From: Aurantiochytrium sp. KH105
Taxonomy: Eukaryota > Sar > Bigyra > Thraustochytrida > Thraustochytriidae
Length of the DNA: 64,000 nt
Assembly (NCBI GenBank): GCA_003116975.1
Contig: BGKB01000035.1
Coordinates: forward strand, 540,897 to 604,896
Direction: 5' to 3'
A program made the translations under genes and the position numbers. A model generated the notes under the pieces. The model did no database searches. It was not told the origin of the DNA and saw only the letters and a program-made list of their open reading frames with translations. Below are positions 29,411 through 41,000 of this stretch, piece after piece (the first letter of the stretch is position 1; the number at the start of each line of letters is the position of its first letter).

Positions 29411-30832
29411 ATGCGTCAGACGATGCAGATGGTGACGGCCCTCGCCGTCCTTGTCGTGGTGCTGGCTGCGCAAGCCCAGGCGGAGTCGGTTTCCCAGGAA
29501 AGTGGAGTCAGCGATGACGTCAAAGCCCATGTGGAGCGCCTCGTGCAGTTCAACCACCCGGCACCGCTCGCGGCAGACCCGTACAAAGACGCAACCGTTC
29601 TAGAGGACAGATTTCGCGAGGCCCCAAAAGACGCTGTGTGCAAGCTCGAATTCATTGAAGAAACGAAGCTCTTGTACCAGCTTTCGACGGCGTCCGAAGC
29701 CAAGGTGGACCCAACGACGCAGCAGGTTGTCCATGCTGGGCCTTGCGGTGTCTGTTCCACACTAAAGGACCTGGTTGTACTCGCGGACTTCGAAAAGTCC
29801 AAGAATTATGCGCATGCACATCAGCCGTGCGTGGCCATTGGGGTCATTTCCCGTGACTTTGCGATTGAGTGCTATCGGGACCTAGGCTTCACCACGCCAT
29901 GTGCGGAGCTGCAATACTTTCGGGAGTTGCAGGCTTTCAAATCTTGCTCGTTCAAGTGCGCTCTTGATCTTGACCTGTCCCATGAGTGTTATGATTCGTG
30001 CAAAGCTAATGCCACAAATGCTGTCTTTGAGCGCGCCGCGGGATTGCACTTTGCAACCAAGGCTTCGGAAGTGCTCACCGGACTCACGTTGCCGCCGATT
30101 GACGAAGAGCGCATCAAGGAGGAGGAAGCCTGGGTCCAGCCAAAGTACAATCAGTCTTTTCTCGATATGCTTGCAACAAAGGAAGCTATCAACCTTCCTG
30201 AGAGGCCCGCGCTCGACCCGTACCAGGACCGTAACTTTAGCACATGGATCGATCCCGATGAGGTCTGCGCTGTCAAATTTGAGCCGCCGACCAATCGTCG
30301 CTATTCGATGCAGACATACGCAAGTGAGAAGGCTGCGCTCGATGACGGCGCGATCATCACGCATCAGTTCGGATGCGGCCTGTGCTCGTCGCTTTGGGAC
30401 CTCATTGTCTACATTGGTACCCCGGACCTCACAACGCCCGTACGTCGCTGCGCACTCAAGTCTTTTTTTAGCGAGCAATGGTCTCTCGAGTGTCTCTACG
30501 ATCTCGGTTTTAGCCCGCCTTGCGCAGACATTTGGCTCTTCAACGCGCGCAATACTCGCAAGCGCTGCATGTCCATTTGCATGAAACTCATGAACGCAGC
30601 CAATAATCTTCCCGACGGATCTCTCAACCGCTGCATCGCCTGTGACGAGGAAATGAGTGGTCCCCATTTCAAAAAGGGGTCTGCGCGCACAAGGCGGGAC
30701 TCTGGTATTCACTCGGCCATTTCACGCCCAGGCCCTGCCGTCTACCCGCTTGTGCACAAGTATCCGTCAACGACGATCGAGCCCACAAAAGGCGCAGGCG
30801 AAGCCGAAGCTGCTTCACACGACGAGCTCTGA
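29411..30832 (+). CDS. Secreted protein with two Cys-rich modules
   Basis: 473 residues from the ATG at 29411; the longer frame begins at GTG. Residues 1-25 are a signal peptide (MVTALAVLVVVLAAQAQA). The body is an internal duplication. Module 1 contains GPCGVCSTLKDLVVLADF, ECYRDLGFTTPCAELQYF and SCSFKCALDLD. Module 2 contains FGCGLCSSLWDLIVYIG, ECLYDLGFSPPCADIWLF and RCMSICMKLMN. The cysteine spacing matches between copies, suggesting the same disulfide fold twice. The C-terminus is Ser/Pro-rich without a membrane segment. I do not recognise the family. The positions imply extracellular or endomembrane-lumen location. Confidence 0.8.
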   Translation: MRQTMQMVTALAVLVVVLAAQAQAESVSQESGVSDDVKAHVERLVQFNHPAPLAADPYKDATVLEDRFREAPKDAVCKLEFIEETKLLYQLSTASEAKVDPTTQQVVHAGPCGVCSTLKDLVVLADFEKSKNYAHAHQPCVAIGVISRDFAIECYRDLGFTTPCAELQYFRELQAFKSCSFKCALDLDLSHECYDSCKANATNAVFERAAGLHFATKASEVLTGLTLPPIDEERIKEEEAWVQPKYNQSFLDMLATKEAINLPERPALDPYQDRNFSTWIDPDEVCAVKFEPPTNRRYSMQTYASEKAALDDGAIITHQFGCGLCSSLWDLIVYIGTPDLTTPVRRCALKSFFSEQWSLECLYDLGFSPPCADIWLFNARNTRKRCMSICMKLMNAANNLPDGSLNRCIACDEEMSGPHFKKGSARTRRDSGIHSAISRPGPAVYPLVHKYPSTTIEPTKGAGEAEAASHDEL

Positions 30833-31544
30833 ATTGATCTGGTCTAGGCCATGGCGGGACTTTGGAAATGGAAATGGACACACATACACAAAACTTGAAG
30901 GTCAATCGTATACAGAAAGAATTAATTAAGATCACCCCCAAGAACGTTGTGAGTTTGAGACAAACAGGCGATGCAGCTGCAACAAAAGAAAAATAAAGGA
31001 TTCTTAGAAGAGCAACCTCAGTTGCGGCGACGCAGAATCATTGCGCTAAAATAAAAAATAAATAAATAACAAACAATCGAAAAGATACAGGGACATCTTG
31101 AATGTGTCCCACCTATCCGTTCACCTACATTTTTGCAACTCGAATGCAGTGCCCAAGGAGTCCCCGGCTAGCGGCGGAGTCCGAGACGAGTCTTGGGCCA
31201 ATGACGCTGGCCGACATCGCAGGAATGAAGCACGCCTAGAGGGACTGACGCACCTTCGGTCAGACATTGATCGAGAGAGCAGAGTTGAGTAGTATTGCGT
31301 TGCGTTGCGTTGCGTTGCGTTGCGTTGCGTTGCCTTGATCGCACGCGTGCGTGTCCAACCGTGACGCAAGGCGAGCTAGGTTGATCGCGCGTGAGCCGAT
31401 TGGCGGGGGAAAGGGAAACCGAGCTCGCGCGTGCGGGGATTCGATCTACTTGGCAGAGTAGAGCAGATCAGAGCTGAGCGAAGCGCGACGCGACGCTCGA
31501 GCGCGGTGGCGTGGTTGGACACCCCAAAAATTACCAAAGACAGC
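30833..31544. other. Intergenic spacer with TTGCG array
   Basis: 712 bases between the secreted protein stop and the armadillo gene ATG. The left part is A+T-rich (AAATAAATAAATAAC near 31055) and fits a 3' UTR. The right part is a promoter/5' UTR with a pentanucleotide array listed separately. An open frame reaches upstream of 31545 but has no ATG. No other gene seen. Confidence 0.55.
31295..31329. repeat. TTGCG pentanucleotide array, seven units
   Basis: Seven perfect TTGCG copies plus one degenerate unit (TTGCC), about 215 bases upstream of the armadillo protein ATG. Simple repeat in a probable promoter or 5' UTR. Confidence 0.95.
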
Positions 31545-34100
31545 ATGCGCTCGTCAAGAGTGCGACACGCCACACCAACGCCGCCACCAAGAGGCGAGAG
31601 ACCGCGAAGACCGCAAGAAGGTGGTGGACGATCTCATATTCTCGACGGCGCGGGCGCACTCGGCTTGGCTTCGTCAACCGGTGGCAACCTAAGCGATGAC
31701 TCTGCAGCGGTGCTCAGCTTGTTCGGTCTGAGCGGACATGACTGGGGCAAGGAGGAAAAACGTGGGTCGAGAAAAGGCAAATCAAGGAGACGAAAGAAGA
31801 AGACCAACAGCAACTCAAATCTCGACAATGATGACAATGGTGAGCAACCTGGAGACGAAGGCGGAGATCGATCAGGGAGTCGTAGCAAGAACAATAGGGC
31901 TCGTGAAGCCGCACAGTTCTACGCACGACTCTCGCGTCCGCCAAAAAAGAATTTTCGTGTGGTAGAGCTTGGTGTTTCCACCCTGCGGCCACTCGTCGAC
32001 CTCGCGTACTGGAGCACCTTTACAGAAGTCCGTCGAGATGCCGCGGCAGCGTTTGCCACACTCGCTATGAATGATGCAAACCTCCCCGTCCTCTCCGAGG
32101 CAGGGGCGCTTGGGGCGGTCATTGCACTTATTGGTATGAACAATGACGTTAACGACACAGTTATTCAGCGTGATGCAGCAATTGCGCTCAGCTTCCTCGT
32201 GCGAGTCGCAGACGTGCGCAGCCGCTTCATCAAGGCTCCTGACGGTCTCCGCAGCGTCTTTTACATTTGTCGATCCTCTTCCATCGACGTGCGCCGAGCT
32301 TGCGCGAATATTTTCATGGAGCTGTCGCGGTCGGCAGAAACGAAGGAAGCTCTAGTCGAAAGCGGTGGAACAAAGTATCTTTTCGCTCTCGCTCAAACCA
32401 CAGATGAGGTGACCGTCCGCAAGGCTACCCAAGTACTCAAAAAACTGGCCGCACACGGCCCGAATCACGAAGCAATTGCCAACGACGAGGCCGCTCTCAA
32501 AAGTATGATCGGCCTCTTACTTGACAGCCCAGATCTGCAAATCAGACGTGACATGATGAATATGGTGTCTTCAATAGCATCGAACAACAAGCGGAGGGAA
32601 GAACTCGTGCAAAAGGGTGTCTTGACTCCGTTGCTTCTGCATCTTGATCCGCAGACCTCGAGTTTGGAAACCATTCTGCTCGTGATACAGTGTCTCTTTG
32701 GACTTTCTTTGAGCCCCGACGTCCTTCCCGCATTCGTGGAAGAGGGTGTGGTCGAGAATCTCAGCCGCGTCATTTTTGACGAGCTTCGAGAAATTCGGAA
32801 GTATCGTGCAATGCGTCCGGTGCCGCACTCAGCTGGAACCGGAGGCTTCGGGAGGTCCACCAAGCGCTTGCTCGAGCTGGCGCCAACGCGCGCGGTAGCA
32901 ATGCAGCATCAGGAATCCTTCCGCCAGGCGTCAAGCAACACAAATCAGGAATCTCGAAATAATGAAGAGGACGCCTGTCAGTCGACGCTTTCTAATCCGC
33001 GTATCTCCGAAGCCCCTATGCGACGGACCGTTGTTGGGGGCGCAAATGGCGGCGTCTATGCGTCCTCCAAATCCTCAAGGAGCCGGGGTACCACCATCGT
33101 GCAAGCCGGTCGGCCAACTGCCCTTCAAGCTGGTTCACCAGGACAGCTTGAGAGCGGGCCTGGGGGCCAACGCCCAACCTCCTCCAACGGCCGAGGGCAA
33201 GATCGGAGCAGCCGCAAAGCAAAAGTCAAGAGCATGGCAGAGCTCGAGCAGGATGCACTTCGTACTGGCCTCACCATCATGTTACATCTTGCCGCGCAGG
33301 CGAATCTTCGCGATGAGCTTGTTCGACGGAAGTTGCCCACTTCCCTCTACGAGGACACGATCCTTCAGAACCCCGACAAGCGCGTCCCGCGTCTTGTGGC
33401 CAAGACGCTGAGCTATTTGGCAGAGGCGGAGGCTGCGGGCAAGCGTCACACCAGACTTCTCGAAAGTGGAATTCTGCATCCGATCCGAGTCTTTTTGCGA
33501 AGTCGCGACTTTCATCTTCGCACGCTGACACTCTCGCTGGCGGCAAACCTTACAATTGCTGATCAAGCCAAGATCGAACTGGGCAGTGATTTGGAAATGC
33601 TCAAGCAGTTCGTCGGATTTTGTAATATCTTTGACGAAGACGTGAACGCCGACCTTGCCGTTGCGCTTGCACGTATTTCCGAGGATGTGTCGACCCTTCC
33701 AACGCTCATTCGCTCCCGTGCACTCGACGCGCTCATGTACATGATATCCCCTCGAAGTAAGAATGAAGTCGCAAAACGCGAAAGCGTTCGTGCACTCGGA
33801 AACTTGGCGCGGGATGTTGGCATCAAGCAGGAGTTCGTTCAATCAGGAGCTCTCGGGCACCTTATCTCGCTCAGTAAGAGTGGCAACGGGCAAACTAAAC
33901 TCTACGCGTTGCAGACACTCACAGCTTTGGAGCACGATACGGCTGCTATTCGTATTCAGATGGTCTTTCGCGGTTATGTGGCGCGAAGGAATTTCAACGA
34001 GGTTCGTCGACTTGCTTCAAAGCAACAAGCTGAACTCACGGAGGCACGGAAGTCGTCTGCATCTGGAGAGGACTCGTCAAACTCATCCCAAACAAGTTAA
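31545..34100 (+). CDS. Armadillo-repeat protein with C-terminal IQ motif
   Basis: 851 residues from the ATG at 31545. Residues 1-130 are basic and disordered (GKSRRRKKKTN looks like a nuclear signal). From about 140 onward ARM-like helical repeats recur, with the pattern of paired helices separated by Gly/Asn turns, for example EVRRDAAAAFATLAMNDAN, VRRACANIFMELSRSAET and VRKATQVLKKLAAHG. A disordered Gly/Ser linker occupies about 440-580, then ARM repeats resume to about 800. An IQ motif (IRIQMVFRGYVARRNF) sits near 803-818 and should bind calmodulin. ARM/IQ proteins of this kind are common in flagellates, often cytoskeletal or axonemal. The exact role is unknown. Confidence 0.85.
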   Translation: MRSSRVRHATPTPPPRGERPRRPQEGGGRSHILDGAGALGLASSTGGNLSDDSAAVLSLFGLSGHDWGKEEKRGSRKGKSRRRKKKTNSNSNLDNDDNGEQPGDEGGDRSGSRSKNNRAREAAQFYARLSRPPKKNFRVVELGVSTLRPLVDLAYWSTFTEVRRDAAAAFATLAMNDANLPVLSEAGALGAVIALIGMNNDVNDTVIQRDAAIALSFLVRVADVRSRFIKAPDGLRSVFYICRSSSIDVRRACANIFMELSRSAETKEALVESGGTKYLFALAQTTDEVTVRKATQVLKKLAAHGPNHEAIANDEAALKSMIGLLLDSPDLQIRRDMMNMVSSIASNNKRREELVQKGVLTPLLLHLDPQTSSLETILLVIQCLFGLSLSPDVLPAFVEEGVVENLSRVIFDELREIRKYRAMRPVPHSAGTGGFGRSTKRLLELAPTRAVAMQHQESFRQASSNTNQESRNNEEDACQSTLSNPRISEAPMRRTVVGGANGGVYASSKSSRSRGTTIVQAGRPTALQAGSPGQLESGPGGQRPTSSNGRGQDRSSRKAKVKSMAELEQDALRTGLTIMLHLAAQANLRDELVRRKLPTSLYEDTILQNPDKRVPRLVAKTLSYLAEAEAAGKRHTRLLESGILHPIRVFLRSRDFHLRTLTLSLAANLTIADQAKIELGSDLEMLKQFVGFCNIFDEDVNADLAVALARISEDVSTLPTLIRSRALDALMYMISPRSKNEVAKRESVRALGNLARDVGIKQEFVQSGALGHLISLSKSGNGQTKLYALQTLTALEHDTAAIRIQMVFRGYVARRNFNEVRRLASKQQAELTEARKSSASGEDSSNSSQTS

Positions 34101-34497
34101 TTCAGCCCCGTAAGTCTTCTGCTTTCGCGATAGGCTTTGAACTGTTTGATACCGAAGCAGAATCAATAAACTTTTCTATTTGGCAGCTAGGTTCATCCCT
34201 GTCATTTTATTTGGCCTTTGCTTTTGCATTTTGGCTTCGAGACTTCGCTTTTAAGAATCGATGTGGGTGAAGGAGGAGGACTTGGAGCTCTGGAGGACGT
34301 CAAGCATTTTCCGGGCGTCTCCTTCACTATTGCAAGGAAAAGGCATGTGCCACCCATCGGATTCGTCGTCGGCCTCCATTTCCCTCATGTTCGGTTTTTG
34401 CGTTGATAAGAATGCGCGTAGATGGAATCAATTTTTTTTAGGAAAAGTTGTGTAAGCCATAATAAGTATGAATGATTTTACAGAGCGGGCACATATA
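34101..34497. other. Convergent spacer
   Basis: 397 bases between two converging stops. A canonical AATAAA string (gaatcaataaac, about 34150) follows the armadillo gene by ~50 bases and probably serves as its polyadenylation signal. Nothing else recognised. Confidence 0.55.
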
Positions 34498-35673
34498 TCA
34501 CTCTTCGAGCTGAAGCGTGAGGTTATCATCATCGTCGTTGTCATCAAAAAGAGATTCGTCGTCCGACTGCATACCGAGCGACTGCGTCCACTCGATCAGA
34601 TCGTCGACCTTGTGTTCGGTGGACTCGAGCGGTGACGCCGATGCAGTGTCATCGACGCAGGGAATGTCAAGCGTCTCGACATCGGGCTCGGCCTTGGCGC
34701 TACGAAGATTGAGCTCGTTGATATCGCTCGAAAGCGCCGAAGGCCACCCTTGCGTGAGCGGTTCCATCGCGGATGTGCGCTCAATGGCGCGTGAAGGACC
34801 ACCTAGGCGAGGGACGCTCGGTTGGGGCGATCTGGGGGACGCGTGCGGAGAGCGTTCTTCATTCACTGGGGGCGGCACATCAGGATGGGGCAAGAGTGTG
34901 TCGAATAACAGCGATGGTCTTGTGGGCAGAATCGCAGGAGCCTCAAAGAGACGCTCTTGCGTCTTGGTCTCGGCATCGACGGTGCCATCGTCCTTGCTCT
35001 CTTTAGCTTCAGAAGCTCCATGGTCTGTCTGCTGGTTGCTATCTGGAACCGTGGCGCCGTCCTTTCCTTCTTCTGCCGAAGACGTGGACTCATTGTCAGA
35101 GTTCATTGCGTCTCCTGCATCGGAAGCCTTGCCTTCGTAGAATTGCTTGCGTCTCATTTCAATGAGCGTAGCCTTGTTGGGACGAGGGAGCGCTCCTGTC
35201 GTGCCAAAGCGCTTTCTCGCGGAAGGCCCACCTGAAGTTTCCTTCGATAACTGGGAAACCCGAGTCTTGCGACCCACGATGCTCGTCGACCCACGGCGGG
35301 ATCTCCACGCCTGCTTGGGCGTCCGTCTCACGTCAGAGTCATCAGCGGAAAGGTGGTGCTTGAAAAACCCGATGAGAAGCTCCTTGCGGGATTTGGTGTC
35401 GTTGGCCACGTTCTGCAGCTCCGAAAGGAGCTCATTCACGTGGGCGCCATCCATGCTCGCAAGCCGACGTTCGAGCGTGCTCAAGACCCCGTCATGGCCG
35501 CCTTGGCTATCTACCAGGCTTTCTTCATCGTCGCAAGTCTCTGGGGTGTCAGGTTCGTCGGTAGTAAGCTCAAGATCGGGCCTGCCACTCGAGTACGTGC
35601 TCCGACGCCGCAGGCGATTGGGCACCTCGCCCGTCCGCGCGAGCTGGTACTCTTGCCAAGGGCCGATATACAT
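34498..35673 (-). CDS. Hypothetical acidic, largely disordered protein
   Basis: 391 residues, ATG at 35673. The N-terminus MYIGPWQEYQLAR is a compact aromatic motif seen at the start of many otherwise unalignable protist proteins, possibly a short binding element. Residues 60-105 are helical (VLSTLERRLASMDGAHVNELLSELQ). The rest is rich in Ser, Asp, Glu, Pro, and it ends in an acidic DDNDDDDNLTLQLEE tail. There is no catalytic domain, signal peptide or membrane segment. The acidic, Ser-rich composition makes a regulated scaffold or nuclear protein possible. Confidence 0.65.
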   Translation of the reverse strand: MYIGPWQEYQLARTGEVPNRLRRRSTYSSGRPDLELTTDEPDTPETCDDEESLVDSQGGHDGVLSTLERRLASMDGAHVNELLSELQNVANDTKSRKELLIGFFKHHLSADDSDVRRTPKQAWRSRRGSTSIVGRKTRVSQLSKETSGGPSARKRFGTTGALPRPNKATLIEMRRKQFYEGKASDAGDAMNSDNESTSSAEEGKDGATVPDSNQQTDHGASEAKESKDDGTVDAETKTQERLFEAPAILPTRPSLLFDTLLPHPDVPPPVNEERSPHASPRSPQPSVPRLGGPSRAIERTSAMEPLTQGWPSALSSDINELNLRSAKAEPDVETLDIPCVDDTASASPLESTEHKVDDLIEWTQSLGMQSDDESLFDDNDDDDNLTLQLEE

Positions 35674-35946
35674 GGTGGTGATCCTTGCGTAATGAGGGGG
35701 CGTTGCGTCTCGACTTCGACGATTTCGCTTTGCCTTGCGTCTGCCCTCACCTAGGGCGGCCGCGAGCGAGGGCAGGGGGATGAGAAAGCCTGTTGCTTGT
35801 TGCGTACGGCGTCAAGCTTCACCTGGACACGCCTGCAGGTAAGCGCGCGAGTCCATTCCTGCGCAAGCTCTGCTTGCAGAGGCAAAGTCAAATGGAAAAA
35901 GGGGCAGCGGTCCAGGCGACCAGCAAATGGCGAGGTCCTGAACCGC

Positions 35947-35978
<32 letters not shown>

Positions 35979-37066
35979 TGCCTTACGCACAATAGGAGAA
36001 AACAATACGCAAAGGGAGGTTGGACCTCTTCTCCCTCCTTCAACTACTCTACTGCCACGGCCTTCCTCGGATCCGATCAATCAAGACCTGGATCCGGCCG
36101 GGCGCGGCGCGGGACATCTCCAACGAATAGTGGACTCCGCGCAGGCCCCTTCGCACTTCAGCATGGAGGGAGAGGAAGCAGAATAACAAACACTTGGCCC
36201 AGGTACACACCCCTTGTCAAACGGTGTGTACCCCGCACCACACACCGTTGGCCATGGTGGCTGATCCGTTGAATAGAGCGACGACGTTGTCCGAACTTGA
36301 AGCCGAGTAAGTTCGACTTGTGCTGTCAAAGTTGATGGGTTGGCTGGCTGACTAGCTAGCTGGCGAGCTGGCTACACAGGATGGCGGGCACTGGCGCGGA
36401 GAACTTTTTTTTCCCATTTTCTTTTTTACTGCCAATTGAAGCTGATGCTCCATTTTTATTACTGACAGTAAATGACATCTATTGTCTGACGCCCCAGGCT
36501 TTCACCTCAGCTCTGCGTACCGCGGACATTTGTTCGTGTAAAGAGAGATGATTGAGACAGAGCCGGCGCGTGGGGGGTTGGTCCAAGTCAAAAGCTGGAA
36601 TACTGTAGCGTATAGGCCACGAAAGAAACTAAAAAGGGAGAGAAACGGGGGAAGAAAGTGGCTTTGGAATGGACGAACCAGAGAAAGGTCAGTCTCGGAT
36701 TGTGTTCATTCGCTGCTTCCCAAAACTCTCGTTGCCTCAGCTCGCGAGGCAACGAGAGCGCTCGGGTCTCGCGCGCGCGGCGCCGAGACCGACGAAGGCT
36801 GCTCAAGACGACTTACAGCGGCCACGAAGGAGACAGTTTTTCGCACGCACCCCCTCTAATACTCTCTGTAGTAGGAGTCGCGTCTCGCGTCTTCGCACTG
36901 ATTTGTGTAAAAAGCTGGAACTTTTAGTTCGTTTCTGAGCACGCGGACAGTGAAATAAATTGCATGTCTTTTCGGTCTGCACCAGCTTGTAGCGCTCGAC
37001 GTTTCTCGAGCTATCTTGCTAGCTCGCTTGCTTCACAGTCTGACATAAACGCGATTCCTATTGAGC
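35674..37066. other. Long spacer, no supported gene
   Basis: 1.4 kb between the acidic protein start and a small hypothetical gene. It contains a GA dinucleotide run (about 35947-35978), an inverted CACACCGTTTGACAAGGGG/ACGGTGTGT pair near 36207-36250 and a CTAGCTGG patch near 36350-36370. No coding segment recognised. Confidence 0.5.
35947..35978. repeat. GA dinucleotide microsatellite
   Basis: About 13 GA units with one AAA interruption, in non-coding DNA. Confidence 0.9.
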
Positions 37067-37678
37067 ATGGGCGTCGTAGCTCCCGATCCGCAATTTGTTG
37101 TAGCACAGGAAGGGGGTGTGGTGATTATCAAAAAACGAAAAAGGTCGTTTTGGGCGTGGCTCTGTGGCCTCTCTACTTTTGTATTTCCGGACTTTTCCAC
37201 AAACTCGGAAACCTTTATTGAATCAAGACTGGAGGACGAGGCAATACACAAGCTTCCAATCTCACGAAATGCGCCTATTACCATGCACCACTCCTTCCGC
37301 CACAACAAACATCAGTCGCTGAGAAGGGCAGGCCGAAAAACCACTGCAGATTCCCTCAACTGCTCGTTTAAAATCAAGGCAAATGACACTGACAGCAACG
37401 AGTTTCAAGCAGAGGAAAATGCAAACTTCAGGGCAGCAGGCTCCACCAACTTTCCCACATCCAGAGACATCCATGCCAGTTTTCGAAGAATTCGAAGTCT
37501 CGACAGGCTGGAGGAAAACGAGAAGCAACAGCAAGATGTGACATTGAGCCGGGCACGGACAGCACCCAAAGCTATCGAGACCTCCACCGACGTTGATCGT
37601 TTGCTAAGCGACAGCGATACGGGGGATCAACTGGAGGAACTGCGTCTCATGCAGGCGATGCAGCGAGTTCCTTCTTGA
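37067..37678 (+). CDS. Small hypothetical protein
   Basis: 203 residues from the ATG at 37067. The N-terminus has an anchor-like stretch (IIKKRKRSFWAWLCGLSTFVFP, about 20-41) with basic residues before a short hydrophobic run; it could be a peripheral or single-pass membrane element. The remainder is polar, with a probable helix near the end (GDQLEELRLMQAMQRV). No family recognised. The surrounding DNA is A+T-richer. Moderate chance of being a real gene. Confidence 0.5.
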   Translation: MGVVAPDPQFVVAQEGGVVIIKKRKRSFWAWLCGLSTFVFPDFSTNSETFIESRLEDEAIHKLPISRNAPITMHHSFRHNKHQSLRRAGRKTTADSLNCSFKIKANDTDSNEFQAEENANFRAAGSTNFPTSRDIHASFRRIRSLDRLEENEKQQQDVTLSRARTAPKAIETSTDVDRLLSDSDTGDQLEELRLMQAMQRVPS

Positions 37679-38068
37679 ATTATTATCGGGAATTCGACAT
37701 GAATTATACAGTCCGTGGCAAGCAAGGTCTTTGGTTGATTCTGCTTCGTTTCTTCTTCTTCTTGCTGGACCATGGCGGCCCGATGTACGTACACTAATAG
37801 CTTTGCTGCATGGTCTCACGAAAATGCGTTGCAATGAACCTGAATTTTTTATTACTTTGAAAGAGAGAGAAGGAAAAGGAATGCATGAAAGCAAGGACGC
37901 ACGGAAATATCGAATGGATGCGTCGACGGGTCTCGGCCGCCTCCCGTGCAAACAAACGGGGCTGGAAGACGTAGAGAAAGGAGAACGAAGAAGAAGAAGA
38001 GGAGGAAGAAGAGCAATAATATCAACAGGCACAAAATTCAAATTGAATAGGAAATATATCAAAGAATG
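37679..38068. other. Convergent spacer before HIRA
   Basis: 390 bases between converging stops, with an AGAAGAAGAAG purine patch near 37987-38015. No gene seen. Confidence 0.55.
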
Positions 38069-41000
38069 TCAAGTCCGTCTTGCTCTTTTCATGGATGTTG
38101 TCCTGGATGTGTCTTCTTCGCCATTGCTTTGAGCATTTTGCAGTGCACGCAACATATCCGCTGCGAGTTTCTGCAACTGTCGATTTGACGCAACGGCAGG
38201 GACAACAATATCCTTCAAGAGAGCGCGTTTGCTCACCTGTCCATCCAAAGTTTCAGGCTGCCACCCGGTTGGCGCCTCTCCCAAGGCCTCGAGCAGGCGC
38301 CTGTTTGTAGCGCTTCCGGTGGAAGTCTCGCCCAATAGCGCATTGCATAGAGCTCGCAATCGCGCAAGGTCACCGTCAGCAGCGAGCTGACGCACATAGA
38401 CTTCAAGCCATTCTTGATACTCCGCGGGGCGCTGCAAAACCAATGCAGACGTGCAGAGCGACTCAGCATGCCGCTTTGAAGCACCACGATTATCTCGTAG
38501 GGTCGATGATGCCGCACTGGTAGGCTGCAACAAGTCACGCACTCGAGACGATGGGCGTGCAGACGCGAGACCGACGGCCCGACCTGTTTCTACTGTAGCT
38601 TGCCGGATGGACGCCAAGACCTGCGCATCCTGGCCACTGAGTCCGAAGGAGAGCGAGCTATGGAAGTCAGACGCTCTGTACTCGTCCACATCGGCGATCC
38701 GGACCCAGACCCTCATTTTCGCCTCGTACGCGAAGGCAGCGCATTCCTCGCGAAATGCAAGCTTCTCCTCTTCGGCAAGAATCAAAATCGCCACACCCTC
38801 GGGCGTGACTCCAAAAGCAGCAACAGTCGCAGGCGGGATCTGCTCCGCGACAGCGCCGCTTTCAGGGCGATTATCCTTATCGCTCTGGCCATCGTCCGCC
38901 ACGCTATCCTCGTCGCCGCCTTCGTCTTCACTGGCACTCGTATCGTCGGCGTCGTTGTCCTCCTCGTCCAGATCATGGTCTGCGCTCTGAAGCGTTTCAC
39001 CCTTTTCTTCTGCGTCAGTACTCGCACGATTTGCGACGCTCACTTCTGCGATCTGCGTCCCACCCGCGCCGGATTTGTCAGTTGTCGCAGCGGCAGAAGA
39101 TTTTTGGGGTTGAACAAGACCAAGACCCATGCGTCGCGACGCTTCCGTGGTGAAGCGGGAGACCGCGGGCACCAGAGATCGTAGGGGAATGCGACGCGGT
39201 CGAGCAGAGCTGCGTGCCCACAGCGGATCGAGAGTTGCATCCTGTACTGTCACCGTCAGCGTTGTCACATTCCAGAGACGAAGTCGTCCATCGCACGTTA
39301 CGCAACCCAGGAATGGGCTTTTCGGGCCTCCGGTTGCGAGGCCTGCAACGCGGCAGGGCAATCGAATTGGAGGCAAAAGCATCTCTCCTGCTGCACCAAA
39401 GAGACAGAGATCTGCCTCCCGCGTGGCGCAGGCCGTGAAAATATCATTCGAGACCACTGCGCACGCGCGGCCACGCACCTTGGATGTCCACGAGGCTATG
39501 CCAGGCGTTTCGGCAAGCGTGAGTTCGGACTCGATCCGACCCGTGTTCCCTGCGGACGGCCCAAAGATGCCAGCCCCCTTTGCTTTCTCGCGACGGACAT
39601 GAACGCGGAGCTGCCCCGATCCCGACGCGTTAAAGGAACGCGTGGCCCAAACCCGCGGACGCTTCGCGCTGCGGAGTACACGGTCCCGCTCATTCACACT
39701 GGTGTCTCGCGACACCACCACGAGCTTGCTCGACACTACACGCACTGCACTTGCGGGAGACAATGACTTCTTCCCATCGAGTTGACGCAACAAGGAGCTT
39801 GGATTCAGCTGCGTAGATCCCAGAGATACCGTAGACGGCGAGGCAACCTTGGGAGGTTGCGTGCTCGCTGTCGAAGTTCCGGACTCTACAGTCGACTTCG
39901 TTTCTGGTGCCGGCGCGAGTGTCGTCGCAGTGCCCGTGCTCGACGTCTGTGGCATGCGTGCCGACAGAGGGCTTGGCGGCGCGTCACTCGATCGATGCCG
40001 GGCTGGAGGATCTCCCCGGCGTCGAGGCACGAGAACATGCGGTTGCGTGCTTGTCCCGGTTGCTTGGGCGCTGCTCAGAGCGATTGGCGTAATGCGGCGC
40101 TTTCCCGTCGATGTGCGTTCCTCACGTTGCGCCTGAACAACATGTTTGTGAACATGTGCTTCTTGGGTAGTCGCGTTATTTCCGTCGCCTTGCGCACCAG
40201 CATTCGCGGTCAAATCTGGCATTGCAACGTCTGCGTTTGCGCGGTGGTCGGGGTCATCAACTTCAAGGTCCTTTTTAGCCTCAGACTCGAGGCGGAACTG
40301 CAGCGGTGTTTCCGGAATACTGGGCTGGGAGTTGCGGAGATCTTCTTCGCCGTAATACTCGTTGAGCAAATTTGTCAACTCAGCCTTGGAAATGGCAGGC
40401 CCCACATGCTCATGAGACTCGAGGTTTCGGCACTGGAGGCAAGCGACCTCGCCTCCTGAAGAACAAAGTACTAGAGTGGATCCATCGCCGGACCAGCTCA
40501 GATCCTGCACCTTGCGCTCGAAGAGTTTGCGCAAGATAAGCAAAGGACGGTTGTGACCGGGCGTCCAGAGCGTAAGAACGGACCGTTCGCACGCAATGGC
40601 GCAAATGGTCGACTTGGGCGACCGGGGCCCATGCGAGTAGATGCACGGACTGAATGCGCACACTGTGATTGGCGCCGAGTGCCCCACCAGCCGCACCGAG
40701 CCCTCCTGATCTTTCCACTTGTTTCGTTCAATAACGTAGCCCACGTTGCGGGGTTCATCGTAGGCATGTGACATGGACAGAAACACGCCATCGGGCGACC
40801 ATGACAGAAATTGACGCATCTCTTGGCTCTCTGACTCGGGGAAGGGACCTTTCACTTTGGCCTCAAGTTTCCAGTCGCCGCAGCGCCAGATAATGACCGC
40901 CTTGTCGTTGCCGACGCTGGCAATGTAGCGGCCCACTGGGTCCCAAGCGACTCCCATGGCCCAACCTTCGTGGCCCTTGAGGACGGCCACGGCATCGGAC

